Made by a program: the position numbers and the translations under genes
Notes under the pieces: generated by a model
What the model was told of the DNA's origin: nothing
The model's database searches: none
Seen by the model: the letters and a program-made list of their open reading frames with translations, nothing else
Shown: one piece after another, positions 49,443 to 59,867 of the stretch
How positions within the stretch are numbered: position 1 is the stretch's first letter
How the letters are laid out: each line of letters begins with the position of its first letter
Assembly: GCA_029834535.1 (NCBI GenBank)
Contig: JAQMWT010000192.1
Coordinates: 32,007-96,006, forward strand
Direction: 5' to 3'
Source of the DNA: Chrysophaeum taylorii
Taxonomy: Eukaryota; Sar; Pelagophyceae; Pelagomonadales; Pelagomonadaceae
Length of the DNA stretch: 64,000 nt

Positions 49443-49642
49443 CGAGGCGAATCTCGTGCCATCTTACCTTACGGCTTTATTTTCACGATGGTCGGGATCC
49501 TGAGTGGTATTCAACGCAGTATGAGGGCAGAAACTCTCGAAATCCGAAGAGATGGAAGGGTGAGCGGCGTAACGCTCGGCGCAGTCGTCCCTCGGTGGCA
49601 CTATATCCGTAGCAACCAAGGTATCTTGTCCCACACGAACGA

Positions 49643-50021
49643 ACTAACTAACTAACTTCAGACCTCTCCCGAGCATGGGAGCCAGGCCGGACCGACAGGA
49701 GCCAGTCCGGAATCACGGGCCTGTAGACGAGGAGCGCCGAAAGGTGGGTCGGCGGAGAGTGATCATCAAGCTTGTCGCCATGCGACGAGGAGACCGCGAT
49801 GTGACTGACAATCAACTCGTCGATAACCTTCCGTCTGCGCCCCCCGGCCATACCCCGTCCCACTGCGAACGTTCCGGCTGCCAACCGGCCCGCCCGAGAG
49901 GCGAATAGGTGCCAACCTACGCCGGGAGGGCGGATGCCCTCGCAAGGCTCAGGATTCATGAGGCACCGTCCTCCATCGCAACCATGCGGTCGGCGATCAG
50001 GGTAAGGGGTATTGTCCCACA
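49643..50021 (-). mobile_element. SINE-like retroposon with 17-bp target duplication
   Basis: TTGTCCCACACGAACGA flanks it at 49626-49642 and 50022-50038. On the minus strand it starts TACCCCTTACCCTGATCGCC and ends in a TTAGTTAGTTAGTTAGT tail. Long target duplication plus simple-repeat tail identify a LINE-mobilised retroposon. It appears to be the most complete of the three copies (379 bp). It separates gag from protease. Confidence 0.88.
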
Positions 50022-50129
50022 CGAACGATCGTATATCCCAATCCGTCGCGATTATCTTCGTCTTCCGGAACTCTGGGTGCAACTCCGGTCACTTCGGTAC
50101 TTTGCCCCTGCTCCTCCACCCACGCATCT

Positions 50130-52369
50130 TCAGTGACGACCAAGAAGGAAGGAGGTTCCATGGGCACCAGGGGAATAGCCTTCTGCAGAGAAGCTATCGT
50201 CATCGCCTCCAACATCGTAATCGTCACCGTCATACACGTTGCTCTCCATGAGCTCAGAATACTGCACAGTGCAGTAGCCCGCTCGCTTAGCGTCACCCTG
50301 GTCTTCGCCAAGCACTTCAAGCCACTGAGCGGCGACACCATCATTGCGCTGGCTAGGGTTTGCTCTCTGCGGCTGTTGCCCTCTAACCGTTGGAGCCGCC
50401 TGCTGTGCTTGACGAAGCAAGCACATCGTGTTGAGAGCCGTAGTCAGATCCTCCAGGCGCACCGAGGTCTGAGCGGTCCGCTGCACTGCGGGCTGCCTTC
50501 GGACCACCTGCTGTTGAGTGCCTGCAACCAAACGCTGTTGAGTGCCTGCAACCAGCTGCTGTTGACCTGCATCCGGAACCTGTGCTGCTGTGTAGACCAC
50601 CTGCGGCTGTTGCACAACGCGCGGCGCTAGCTGAGTCACTGAAGCGTGTCCTGCTGCAGCTAAAAGCGCCCGTCGGTATTGCTCCTGTCCCTCTGGCGTC
50701 GCTGGAAAACCCGCATTCGTCAACGTCTGAGCAGCACGTCTCTTCCTCGAGGGATTGTCCGGCACAGGACACACACCGTTGTCGTGGTAAAAACTACCAT
50801 GCCGGCCGCAACTAAGGCACGTCGTAATTGCTTGACGCGTATTGGTATCTATCCCTTGTGGTAGCCAGATTCCAAATCCCGAGTCAGTAACATAACCAAC
50901 CCGCTGTACTGGCTGCAACTGCTGCATCTGCTGCTCTCTCCTCATCCGTGGTGCGCGCTCCTTTTCCTTCTCCTTCTTAATCGCCTCTTCGATGTTGGCA
51001 GTAGGGTTGGCTTCCAAAATCTTGGAGATCTGGATGGTCAATTGAATGACATCATTGAGCGTTAGAGTAGATGCTTTCATATGAGGTGAGGTCTGAGCAA
51101 GTTCGACACTCTTCCGCAAGCGCTCAGAATTGAGCCCAGCAATGAAGTGCGACAGGAACGCGGCAGGATCAGTATCGCGACCTGACATCGCTCGCCACTG
51201 GCCGAATTTCTGCACCCACCGCGCAATATACTCGTTCAAGCTCCTCAACTGTAGCCCGAGGTGGGCAAGGAAGCTTCGTCGCCTCTTGCATAGCATCCAC
51301 ACAGTCCTCATCATGCTGGCGGCAACTCTTTTAATTTGATGGTCCCTTCCTTGTATTTTTTCCACATCTGCGGCCGTTCGGCTTCCCATTTGCGATAAGC
51401 TTCCATAGGGGCAAGTTAATACTCGCCTCCGATCACGTTCATCGCTATCGAAGGCTTGTCAATTCTGCCTTCCATCATACGCCGCAATTGCATCCACCAC
51501 GCGTCCACCTCCTCCCGGTCCTTAGTAATTTGCCCACTGAGATTCGAAAACGTGATACGAGTCATACCAGCAGCTCCCTTCTTGATCTGAAGTATCTCTT
51601 CTTCGTTACGAGGACGTGCGGAACCGGGGTCAGTATGATGCTGCGGGATAGGCTCCGGTTGACTTCGCGGTGGCTGATCGTCGGTCAGTGCCGATACAGC
51701 GTCATCATCTTCGGGCGTAACGCGCGTGGCATCCGGAGAGGCTGGCCGTGCCTCTCGAGCATGCGCCCGCGTGGATTCCTCCACCATTCGTCGAAGTCGA
51801 TCGTTGTCGATCCGCTGCCGCTCCACTTCTGAGCGTTGTTGTTGCGCGTCGCGGCGGGTGCGCTCAATTTCAAGTAGGACTTCCTCGATCTGCGACTGGC
51901 ACATCTCGAATCGCTCGTTGATGGCCTGCAGAATCTCGGGGTCGGTATCCACTCGAAAATCTGCCGCAGCTCTCGTGTTCGCGGATGGTGGCCTAGGAGG
52001 TGCACTCTCCTCTGGTCCACGCATCGCCGTAGGAACTTCGGGGTCCGCTCGAGATGACTCCGTAGCATTCATCGCACGTTCGTAGGGTCGTGCGTACGGG
52101 AACGTCGGCTCACCCGGTCTTGAGGTTGCGTCTGGCGCAACCGTAGCTCCCCCTTCGCCAGCGCGTGGATCCGGAAGGATGACCACGCTTGGGGGCTTGT
52201 CGAGGCTATCCGATGATCTTGCCTCTCTTCTGATGTCGCTTTCCTCGGCTTCCGGCCGTTGAAAGGGGGTACTGAACGGTATTCTTCCAATAGACGCAAA
52301 TGGAGTCCCTGCACTGAATCGTTGCAGACGCCCCTGTGCGTCCCGAAACCACTGCGGTCGTTCTGTCAT
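50130..52369 (-). pseudogene. gypsy1 Gag, two frames
   Basis: 52369-51416 starts at an ATG (MTERPQWFRDAQGRLQRF) and has a long coiled coil (EILQAINERFEMCQSQIEEVLLEIERTRRDAQQQRSEVERQR). It ends at a TAA, after which the same frame still reads like protein (EAYRKWEAERPQMWKKY). 51389-50130 contains the capsid-like LNEYIARWVQKFGQW..DPAAFLSHFIAGLNSERLRKSV. It also has a CCHC-like CLSCGRHGSFYHDNGVC and a Gln-rich tail with AGTQQ repeats. Together they make one Gag, broken at ~51400. Confidence 0.8.
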
Positions 52370-52767
52370 TGGCCTTTCTGCTCACAACTCACTTGTTGTA
52401 TTCCTTTTCGTCAGACGACACTTGCCGGCAGCCGTCTGACTGCGCGCTGGTACCGGTGCGCTGGACTTACGGAAGTATTTGCCTTGCGCGTGAAGACTAT
52501 AGACGGCCTTCCCGGTGCTGTCGCTCGCCGTCAGGGAGGTGGTCTGCCCCGCGCGAGCTAGGTTAGGGCTTACTTGCTTTTTTGCCTAGGTAGGTCTTAC
52601 AATGCTTTGCCTCGTGGAGTCGTAGTGACTCCGCTCCCCGTTCGATCCGAATCACGTAAAATGAACCCCGCGGCGGTACCCGTGATCCCCTGGATCTTCA
52701 CCCACAAATGCGTCGGCTTCGCACTCACTCGACCGTTACGAACCGACTCGCCGCCGAAAAACAGGAG

Positions 52768-52796
52768 ATCGATAGTCCGGGAGTTGGACTATCGAT
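52768..52796. other. Perfect 11-bp stem hairpin next to the gypsy1 5' LTR
   Basis: ATCGATAGTCC at 52768-52778 pairs with GGACTATCGAT at 52786-52796 around a 7-nt loop. It lies ~20 bp downstream of the 5' LTR on the element strand, just after TGGTCTCAGAAACGGG, the presumed primer-binding site. Confidence 0.7.
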
Positions 52797-52814
52797 TCCC
52801 GTTTCTGAGACCAC

Positions 52815-53145
52815 TGTAGTGGTTTTACTCAGACACCCGCCCCTTATGGCCAGGCCAGAGGCCTCAACAACCCTTTCTCCCAACCCGAACCGCGGGTGAA
52901 ACCACCACACGCCCGATCTCAGCGAAAACACTCACGCCATCTCGAAATCGGACAATCAAAAGAGGGTAATAGCAAGAAGACAGCAAGAAAGCAATACAAA
53001 TGCCTGGTACATTGGGTTCAGTGGAAGCGCAGGTGAGGATGTCAAGATGACACCCCCCAATAATTGCAAGGTCAGTACCAGGGCAACAATCAGGGTAAGT
53101 CAGGTGGCAGGCAGGCAAGTGGGGGGAATGGGCGTTACTGCCACA
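52815..53145 (-). repeat. 5' LTR of gypsy1 (331 bp)
   Basis: Pairs with 42704-43035; outer flank GCTC at 53146-53149. Confidence 0.9.
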
Positions 53146-53149
53146 GCTC

Positions 53150-53237
53150 TTTGTGTCGTTAGAGGACAGGGCGTTAAAGACGGCACTACCACTGCCCTCA
53201 TTCTCTACCAGGGCACAGTGATTTTTACTGTTCTCTA
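53150..53237 (+). repeat. Second part of the 3' LTR of element A
   Basis: TTTGTGTCGTTAGAGGACAGG...ACTGTTCTCTA matches 16373-16463 closely and completes 42682-42703. Confidence 0.8.
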
Positions 53238-54680
53238 ATCACACACGAAGATCTGCACAGCAGCCCACCACTCGGCTGTCCTAGCCTCATCACATACGAC
53301 CGGCAGACATCACCGTCATCTTGACACGACCGGCTCCAATGATGTCGCACCCAATCCCGTGGCCGAAGCGACACTCGACCCGTTCATGACAATCGCGGAA
53401 TTCTCGCGCATCTGGCGCGCCGTCGACCACTTCAACGCCACCAATGACAAGACCGCCAACGCCCGCGCCTTTCGACACAAAAGCACCCGGCTCGCGAATA
53501 TTTTCCCCGGCGCTCTGTGCATCGCGCGCTTACACACCATTTCTCTCCCCTTCCATCGTGTGTCTTCCCTATCCATCGGCACTCCACCACGTCCCCGGAC
53601 GTCCCCGCGCCGCTGCGGGAGAGCAGGAGATCACCGTGCCCCCGCCCTTCCACACCCCGGATTCCACACAGGAGCTCGACTTGTCTCGTAATCCACCGGG
53701 CACTAGACAACGGCCTTCCCCCCCTCACGCTAGCCATTCCTCTGAAGATCCACCTGTGCATGAACAGACACCAGGCAGACACCAGGCAGACTCCAGACAG
53801 ACACAGACGGACAAGTAGGCTTATCCGCCAATTTCCTTGTTATACCCCCACATTCACTTGCGGCCCGTTACCAGTGACGACGAAGGAGGCGGCGGCGGCT
53901 TCGGCTGAGCTGCGCCGTTGATAACGAACCGACATGCTATACCGTCGATTGAGTCTTGCTTTGGTCCCAGGGCGGCTGCTAGAGCGCCGTCCGTCGCCAT
54001 GCCGCCGTGCGATTGGAGATAAACTCAAGACTTGTTCGTCAGCACCATGCCAAGAATATTGGCCACAACGCTGCGCATCGCTCTGAAGGAATGCCGTACG
54101 TGACTTGGGGGCCCCAGAAGACGACGCTACCGAGAACTCTGGATGTTTTAATGATTGGATTGGTTGGATTGCTCAGGTTGGTTGCGTTCGCCTGGTTGGT
54201 TGGTTTCATTTTCTGGGTTCAAAACTTTTCGCCTGGTTGGATGGGTTTGATTTTCTGGGTTCAATATTTTTCGGGTCGTTAGAACGGCCACTTAGTAAAC
54301 GGCTCGGCCAATGACGGTACTGAAAACTTACAAGTAACCCAACGGAACGAGAATACACGCAGTACTATGTACCCAAAAAGTTGATCGTAAATTCGGAGAA
54401 AGAAGGTTGAAATTCAACTAGAATAAAAAAGCGGTGCAACACCGCGCACCTCTTCTCGTCAGCCGCTGAATCCTACTGAGAATCCTACTGAAAGCTTAGA
54501 CTGCTTGTAACCACGAATCTTACTGAAAGCTTAGACTACTTGTAAGCACGAATGAATAACACAATAGAACGAGAATACAACTGCAGACTTCTTATAAACG
54601 ATTTGTACGAAATAAAGAGATATACGTATGTAGCCAAAATGTTGATTGCAAGATCTTAAAAGAAACCCAGCGAGAAGATT
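53238..54680. other. Intergenic stretch without a recognisable gene
   Basis: Open frames at 53359-53691 and 53517-53921 show no similarity to known families. Two local tandem duplications are present: 54190-54230 with 54231-54272 (~41 bp, GCCTGGTTGG...), and 54481-54515 with 54516-54550 (35 bp, AATCCTACTGAAAGC...). The second half is AT-rich. Confidence 0.5.
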
Positions 54681-54726
54681 CATGCACCACACACACACCC
54701 CCCTCTTAGCAGTCGACCTTTAAAGA
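54681..54726 (-). repeat. Inverted copy of the module end, upstream of tyrosinase
   Basis: Read on the minus strand: TAAAGGTCGACTGCTAAGAG then a GTGTGTG tract and TGCATGAA, like the modules at 56.1-58.05 kb. It points away from the tyrosinase gene, as does the first module on the other side (56132 on). Confidence 0.75.
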
Positions 54727-54823
54727 CCAGCGAGAAGATTGCAATGCAACGAGAAGAAGAGGGCGGCGTGAACACCAAGGACCTCGTCTGAAAATACCGA
54801 GATCAGAAGATCTACAAGCCAAG

Positions 54824-55897
54824 ATGATCCTGCTGCTGGTTCCTGCCCTCGTTCAGCCCACCATCGCAATTGTTCTACGCAAGGAGATACGATCGCTGTC
54901 AACCGATGAGTTTTACGAGTGGAGCACAGCGCTTCACAAATTTCGTGACAACAAGATTCCTGATTTTACGTTCCCGAATCTCCAGACGATCACGGCCTTT
55001 CACGCGGCTTTGACTTTGAACGAGACCTACGATCAGGCGCACAAGGGCGCAAATTTTATTCCGCTGCACGCGTTATTGATACGAGCGTTCGAGATGGGGC
55101 TGCAGTACTGGTATCCAAACGCGAGCAGCATTTACTGGGACTGGTCCGACGATCCGAGCGCTATCTTCACGCCCGAGTTGATGGGCGAGTACAACGAGTC
55201 GACGGGAGTGATTCTCAATGGCGCCTTCGCGAACTTTCCGGTGGGATACGTCGCGGAAGTGGCAAACGAAGACTTCCTCGAGTGGGTGCCCGAGAGCCAG
55301 ACTGTGCTTCGCTACGAGTCGCTCCCGCTGAACACGGAGATCGTGGGCCGCATCGCGAATCAGGCTATGTATTACGATCCACCGGCGACAACCGAGATGG
55401 TCGAAGCGTGCGGAAACATGACTTCGTTCCGCGATTTTTGGTGCTGCGTCTATTATGATGAAGATTCGCGGGATTCCTGCGGCTCTACCAGCGGCGCTAG
55501 CGAAAGCCGCCTTCACGGTCAAGTGCACGGGTGGTTTGCTGGCTACGCGACCGTCGGAGATTCGTTAGTGAGATTCGACGGCGCCGACCTCGCCACTTCC
55601 CCAAATGACCCTGTCTTTTACCTTCACCACTCCAACGTCGAACGCTTCTGGCAGGCCTGGGCCTTTAAAACGGGCCGGTTTATGGCGACCATCGCCGATC
55701 CTTGCGGCGGATATGATGAGGAAACACCCGAAGGCCATGGTATCCGCGAGCCATTCTACCCCAAAATTGACATGGTTGACGCCGTGACCGACGAAATTCT
55801 TCCCGACGGGGCCGACGGTGTACCCGACACGCCATATGCCATCTGCAAAGCCATCTACGCCAACCCACCCTATGTGTACGACACCTACCCCTACTAG
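54824..55897 (+). CDS. Tyrosinase / polyphenol oxidase
   Basis: Type-3 copper oxidase that hydroxylates phenols and oxidises o-diphenols to quinones. The ATG at 54824 opens MILLLVPALVQPTIAIV, a likely signal peptide, so the enzyme is probably secreted or vacuolar. CuA site: H60 (FHAAL), H73 (AHKG) and H82 (IPLHALLIRAFE). CuB site: H231 and H235 (HGQVHGW), then LHHSNVERFWQAW with H268/H269. DPVFYLHH is the family signature. Cys pairs at ~195-222 could form disulphides. Length (357 residues) is that of a core domain without a C-terminal shielding lid, which such enzymes often carry as a propeptide. Single exon. It is bracketed by outward-pointing copies of the GTCGACTGCTAAG module. Confidence 0.9.
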   Translation: MILLLVPALVQPTIAIVLRKEIRSLSTDEFYEWSTALHKFRDNKIPDFTFPNLQTITAFHAALTLNETYDQAHKGANFIPLHALLIRAFEMGLQYWYPNASSIYWDWSDDPSAIFTPELMGEYNESTGVILNGAFANFPVGYVAEVANEDFLEWVPESQTVLRYESLPLNTEIVGRIANQAMYYDPPATTEMVEACGNMTSFRDFWCCVYYDEDSRDSCGSTSGASESRLHGQVHGWFAGYATVGDSLVRFDGADLATSPNDPVFYLHHSNVERFWQAWAFKTGRFMATIADPCGGYDEETPEGHGIREPFYPKIDMVDAVTDEILPDGADGVPDTPYAICKAIYANPPYVYDTYPY

Positions 55898-56131
55898 TTC
55901 CCTTCGTCGGAACCCTAACCATCCCCGATTATTTCCTGCTTCTCCATTTGCTCTCCGCTCCCGCCGTCCCCTTTGCTCTTTTCCTGCATACCTGTTCTTC
56001 TCAGGCCTCATCGCACAGGTTTTTTGTTGTTGCATTTTGTAGGACACTGCGCAAGGCGCAAAGCAGCTTCGTATCCTTACTACTAATTGGGAGATGTTTG
56101 TCTGTCTGTCTGTTTGTCTGTCTGTCTTTGA

Positions 56132-58050
56132 AAGGCCGACTGCTAAGAGGGGGGGGGTGTATTTAGTGCATGAGGGATTTGCGTGGGTTTTTGGGGTAGG
56201 AGGGATGTGCCTGACGGGCGTAGATAGGTATGCGGGACCTAGTCGGGGTCATCGCCGAGTCGTGGGGCAGGTGAAGAGAGGACGGGCCCCGCCCGTAGGT
56301 CGTACGCACGCTGCCGCCGGACGTATGTGCGACGAAGGGTGATGTCCTGCTGGGATCGGGCGGCCTGGGTGGGGCTCCCCGAGGCGGCGACATGGGTGAG
56401 GGCGGTGAGGGCACAGCGCGCCCGGCCTAATGCGTTGGCGATCCCCCACTCACGGTAGATGCGGCGAGTTTGGGCCGCCTTCGCCTCTGTGAAGTTGGCT
56501 AAGCCGCCTTGTTTGTCTGTCTTTAAATGTCGACTGCTAAGAGGGGGGGGGTGTGTGTGGGGAGCATGAAGGATGTGGGTGGGTTTGTGGGGTATGAGGG
56601 ATGTGCCTGACGGGCGGAGATAAGTACGCGGGACCTAGTCGGGGTCATCGCCGAGGCGTGGGGCAGGCGAAGAGAGGACGGGCCCCGCCCGTAGGTCGTA
56701 CGCATGCTGCCGCCGGACGTATGTGCGACGAAGGGTGACGTCCTGCTGGGATCGGGCGGCCTGGGCGGGGTTCCCCGAGGCGGCGACATGGGTGAGGGCG
56801 GTGAGGGCACAGCGAGCCCGGCCTAATGCGTTGGCGATCCCCCACTCACGGTAGATGCCTTGTTTGTCTGTCCTTAAAGGTCGACTGCTAAGAGGGGGGG
56901 GGGTTGTGTGGCGCATGAAGGATGTGTGTGGTTTTGTGGGGTAGGAGGGATGTGCCTGACGGGCGTAGATAGGTATGCGGGACCTAGTCAGGGTCATCGC
57001 CGAGTCGTGGGGCAGGCGAAGAGAGGACGGGCCGCGCCCGTAGGTCGTACGCATGCTGCCGCCGGACGTATGTGCGACGAAGGGCGACGTCCTGGTGTCT
57101 GTCTGTAAAGGTCGACTGCTAAGAGGGGTGTGTGTGTGTGGTGCATCAAGGATGTGTGTCTGTCTGTCTTTAAATGTCGACTGCTAAGAGGGGGGTGTGT
57201 GTGGGGAGCATGATGTGTCTGTCTGTCGATGATGTGTCTGTCTGTCTTTAAAGGTCGACTGCTAAGAGGGGTGTGTGTGTGTGGTGCATCAAGGATGTGT
57301 GTCTGTCTGTCTTTAAAGGTCGACTGCTAAGAGGGGGTTGTGTGGCGCATGAAGGATGTGTGTGGTTTTGTGGGGTAGGAGGGATGTGCCTGACGGGCGT
57401 AGATAGGTATGCGGGACCTAGTCGGAGTCATCGCCGAGTCGTGGGGCAGGCGAAGAGAGGGCGGGCCGCGCCCGTAGGTCGTACGCATGCTGCCGCCGGA
57501 CGTATGTGCGACGAAGGGCGACGTCCTGGTGTCTGTCTGTAAAGGTCGACTGCTAAGAGGGGTGTGTGTGTGTGGTGCATCAAGGATGTGTGTCTGTCTG
57601 TCTTTAAAGGTCGACTGCTAAGACGAGGGTGTATGTGTGGGACATGAAGGATGTGGGTGGTTTTGTGGGGTAGGAGGGATGTGCCTGACGGGCGGAGATA
57701 AGTATGCGGGACCTAGTCGGGGTCATCGCCGAGTCGTGGGGCAGGCGAAGAGAGGACTGTCTGTCTTTAAATGTCGACTGCTAAGAGGGGGGTGTGTGTG
57801 GGGAGCATGTCTGTCTTTAAATGTCGACTGCTAAGAAGGGGGTGTGTGTGGGGAGCATGAAGGATGTGGGTGGGTTTGTGGGGTAGGAGGGATGTGCCTG
57901 ACGGGCGGAGATAAGTACGCGGGACCTAGTCGGGGTCATCGCCGAGCATGTCTGTCTTTAAATGTCGACTGCTAAGAGGGGTGTGTGTGGGGAGCATGAA
58001 GGATGTGGGTGGGTGTGTGGGGTAGGAGGGATGTGCCTGACGGGCGGAGA
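56132..58050 (+). repeat. Minisatellite of nested, variably truncated modules
   Basis: About twelve units each begin CTGTCTTTAAA(G/T)GTCGACTGC, at roughly 56132, 56518, 56870, 57103, 57166, 57246, 57314, 57538, 57602, 57766, 57814 and 57957. The first has GAAAGGCCGACTGC. Units share the same order: a G-run, GTGTGTG, GGATGTGGGTGGG, ATGTGCCTGACGGGCG, GACCTAGTCGGGGTCATC and ACGTATGTGCGACGAAGGG. Each stops at a different point (from ~48 to ~390 bp) before the next begins. No convincing protein is encoded. Single related units occur at 9134 and, inverted, at 54681. Confidence 0.88.
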
Positions 58051-58052
58051 GC

Positions 58053-59310
58053 ATGTCTGTCCGCAGACGGGTCGACACTAAAAATCACCCTACAAAAAAT
58101 TACCTGCTATTTCGAAACTCAGCTTCCGCAGCTAGGAAGGCCACCAGAGCAAAGCCGAAGGTGGCGAAGCGCCCCAAGGCACGGAAGGAGCATGGGCGGG
58201 CCCCTTTGACAGCCCGGGAGAAGCGGCAGCGAGAAAAAACGGCTCCGAAGCGAGTTTTCAACAAGATTACGGCTGCGTTGGACGCGGAAAAGAAACGCCA
58301 GCAGCAGAAAGCCTTCGCGGAGGCCTTAGCGTATTGCGAGAAGGAAGGAGTAGGGGCCAAGAAGTGCATGACTGACCACCCTGAGTGGATTGAGCTCATC
58401 ACCTGGAGACAGCTCGACGATAGACTGAAGGAGCGTGTTTTGTTTGATGAAACAGCCGCGACGCACACTCGCTCGGACCGGATGTCGCTCACGCCGAAGG
58501 AGGAGCAGGCGCCTGTGAAATGGATTGTTGAGAGCAACAAGGCCCGCGCCGCGCCAAGCTGCGAAGAGATTGGAGTCAAAGTGCGCCATATTTTACTCAA
58601 TCGTCGACTTCAGAACTGGCGTGGCGTACGCAAGAAAGTCCCGTTCAACAACGCCAACTACAAACTTGTGTGCGGCCATTCGCCCTCGGAAGAATTATTC
58701 ATAGGTTTCTTCGCCCGCAACTCGCACCGGATCAACACGAAGATCAAGCAAAATAATCGATGCGAAGCGTGCCGCCGTGAACTGCGACGAGATGGTCGAG
58801 GAGTACTTTGCGGGCACCCACGGACTTCGCGCCGAGCTCGAGGCCGCGGGGGTTATGGACGAGCACGGCGCCATATCTGACCCCCGCCTTGTCCTGAACC
58901 TCGACGAGACGCCCCAGTTCGTGGACTACGCCGACAACTAAGGGAACGCCAAGACCAAGTTTGGGGCCAGCAAACTCAAGTACTGCGAGATCTGCGGGGA
59001 CCTCAAATGGAAGCGGTGCAGTAAGAAGGCGTGCAAAAAGGCGCTGGATGATCTTGCATTTGCCGTGCCGGATGATGCTGATGCTGATGCTGAAGATGAT
59101 GAGGAAGAGGACAGCAATGCCGAATTCGAGCCCGAGATCGGTCACGATCGTCGCCGCCGTCGGCGACCTCAGCCACGAACCAACCAGCTACATGAGTCCC
59201 GCCCAAAGCAGCTCCCAGGGTCACCACCGACACTTCGGGAGCTACGGTCATGCTTACTTCGACGACTAGTGCCCCAAGTGGGCCATCCTCCCCTTCCTCA
59301 TGCCAGGTAA
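58053..59310 (+). pseudogene. pogo/Tigger-like DDE transposase, internally deleted
   Basis: The ATG at 58053 lies in the last module of the array. A basic N-terminus is followed by a CENP-B/Tc5-type helix-turn-helix (LTPKEEQAPVKWIVESNKAR..EEIGVKVRHILLNRR). After a one-base frameshift near 58755 come AAVNCDEMVEEYFAGTHGLR and RLVLNLDETPQFVDY, the first catalytic Asp of the DDE_1 superfamily. A TAA follows at 58939-58941. In the same frame come KYCEICGDLKWKRCSKKACK, a Cys-rich C-terminal finger, and an acidic tail. The other two catalytic residues are missing, so the middle of the core has been deleted. Confidence 0.75.
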
Positions 59311-59676
59311 TTTTAGTGTCGGGTACTACCAGACATTACCCCGCACCATGCCACGATCACGCCAAACTGGGGTATGGCGTTCCCCAGGTCCGAAAGGAGA
59401 GTGGTTGGGAGTACTCCTGAGCGTCTCACATCGCTCGTCGAGTTCGGTCCATGGTACGGCCCTTGGAACAAAACAGAAATTTTTTTAGTGTCTGTGGCGT
59501 AAGGAGAATTTTAGGGGCTACCTGGCGTGCCTTCGAATCCTGGCTCGCCGATCGCGTCCGTGCCCTTGGTGGGATCACTGGACGAGGATGGCCGTTCTCC
59601 CGCCACGCGACCACAAACAACTCCTGCGCCTGGTCCTCTCAACTTGAGGATCGGCTGTTGCTTTATGATCAAGGAT
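59311..59676. other. Spacer without a recognisable gene
   Basis: No similarity recognised; short open frames on both strands only. Confidence 0.4.
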
Positions 59677-59827
59677 AATCGAAATCAGAAATCAGGGTGA
59701 CACATGTCACGGAAAAGGAAGATGATGTCAGAGAAAACTCTGACATCATCGGAACGGAGTAGGGTGCCCCTGATGAGGGGGGCCCTAGAAGAGGGGTAAG
59801 CCTTAGGAGGCGGGAGTTGCCGCCACA
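59677..59827 (-). repeat. Part of the 3' LTR of gypsy2
   Basis: On the minus strand starts TGTGGCGGCAACTCCCG at 59827, after GGGGAGTCC (59828-59836), matching the gypsy1 layout TGTGGCAGCAACGCCC after GGGGGCTCC. The other end is not determined. Confidence 0.6.
59721..59750. other. Perfect 13-bp stem hairpin with AAAA loop in the gypsy2 LTR
   Basis: GATGATGTCAGAG, AAAA, CTCTGACATCATC. A perfect 13-bp inverted repeat within the presumed LTR; on the element RNA it would form a stable stem-loop. Confidence 0.85.
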
Positions 59828-59867
59828 GGACTCCCCTGGTAAGAATTCGAGCTGCCCCAGCGAGGTG

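Larger units (their letters stand above)
42704..53145 (-). mobile_element. gypsy1: Ty3/gypsy element carrying a C5 methyltransferase-like domain
   Basis: LTRs 42704-43035 (332 bp) and 52815-53145 (331 bp), TG...CA ends, flanked by GCTC (42700-42703 and 53146-53149). Minus-strand order: gag (52369-50130), protease (49442-48897), methyltransferase (47966-47040), RT, RNase H and integrase (to ~43460), and an extra C-terminal module (43457-43071). RT before integrase marks Ty3/gypsy. Two SINE-like insertions (48507-48904, 49643-50021) and several stops make it defective, but LTRs are very similar, so the insertion is fairly recent. Confidence 0.92.
16353..53237 (+). mobile_element. Element A: outer copia-like LTR element containing all nested insertions
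   Basis: The LTR at 16353-16463 (TGTGTCGAACACC...ACTGTTCTCTA) is repeated at the right end as 42682-42703 plus 53150-53237, split by gypsy1. Flanking pentamers ATCGC (16348-16352) and ATCAC (53238-53242) differ at one position and are a probable target duplication. Its LTR resembles that of copia1 in layout and in the ACCACTGC and ACTGTTCTCTA segments, so it is placed near copia. Its own interior is 16464-23596, 35665-36460 and 42664-42681. It has a gag-like coiled-coil region but no recognisable protease, integrase or reverse transcriptase. Confidence 0.65.

Noticed and set aside
56163-57054. Repeated minus-strand frames in the minisatellite (RTTYGRGPSSLRLPH...)
   Set aside because: Their repetition only reflects the DNA repeat; frames are truncated at each module and match nothing known.
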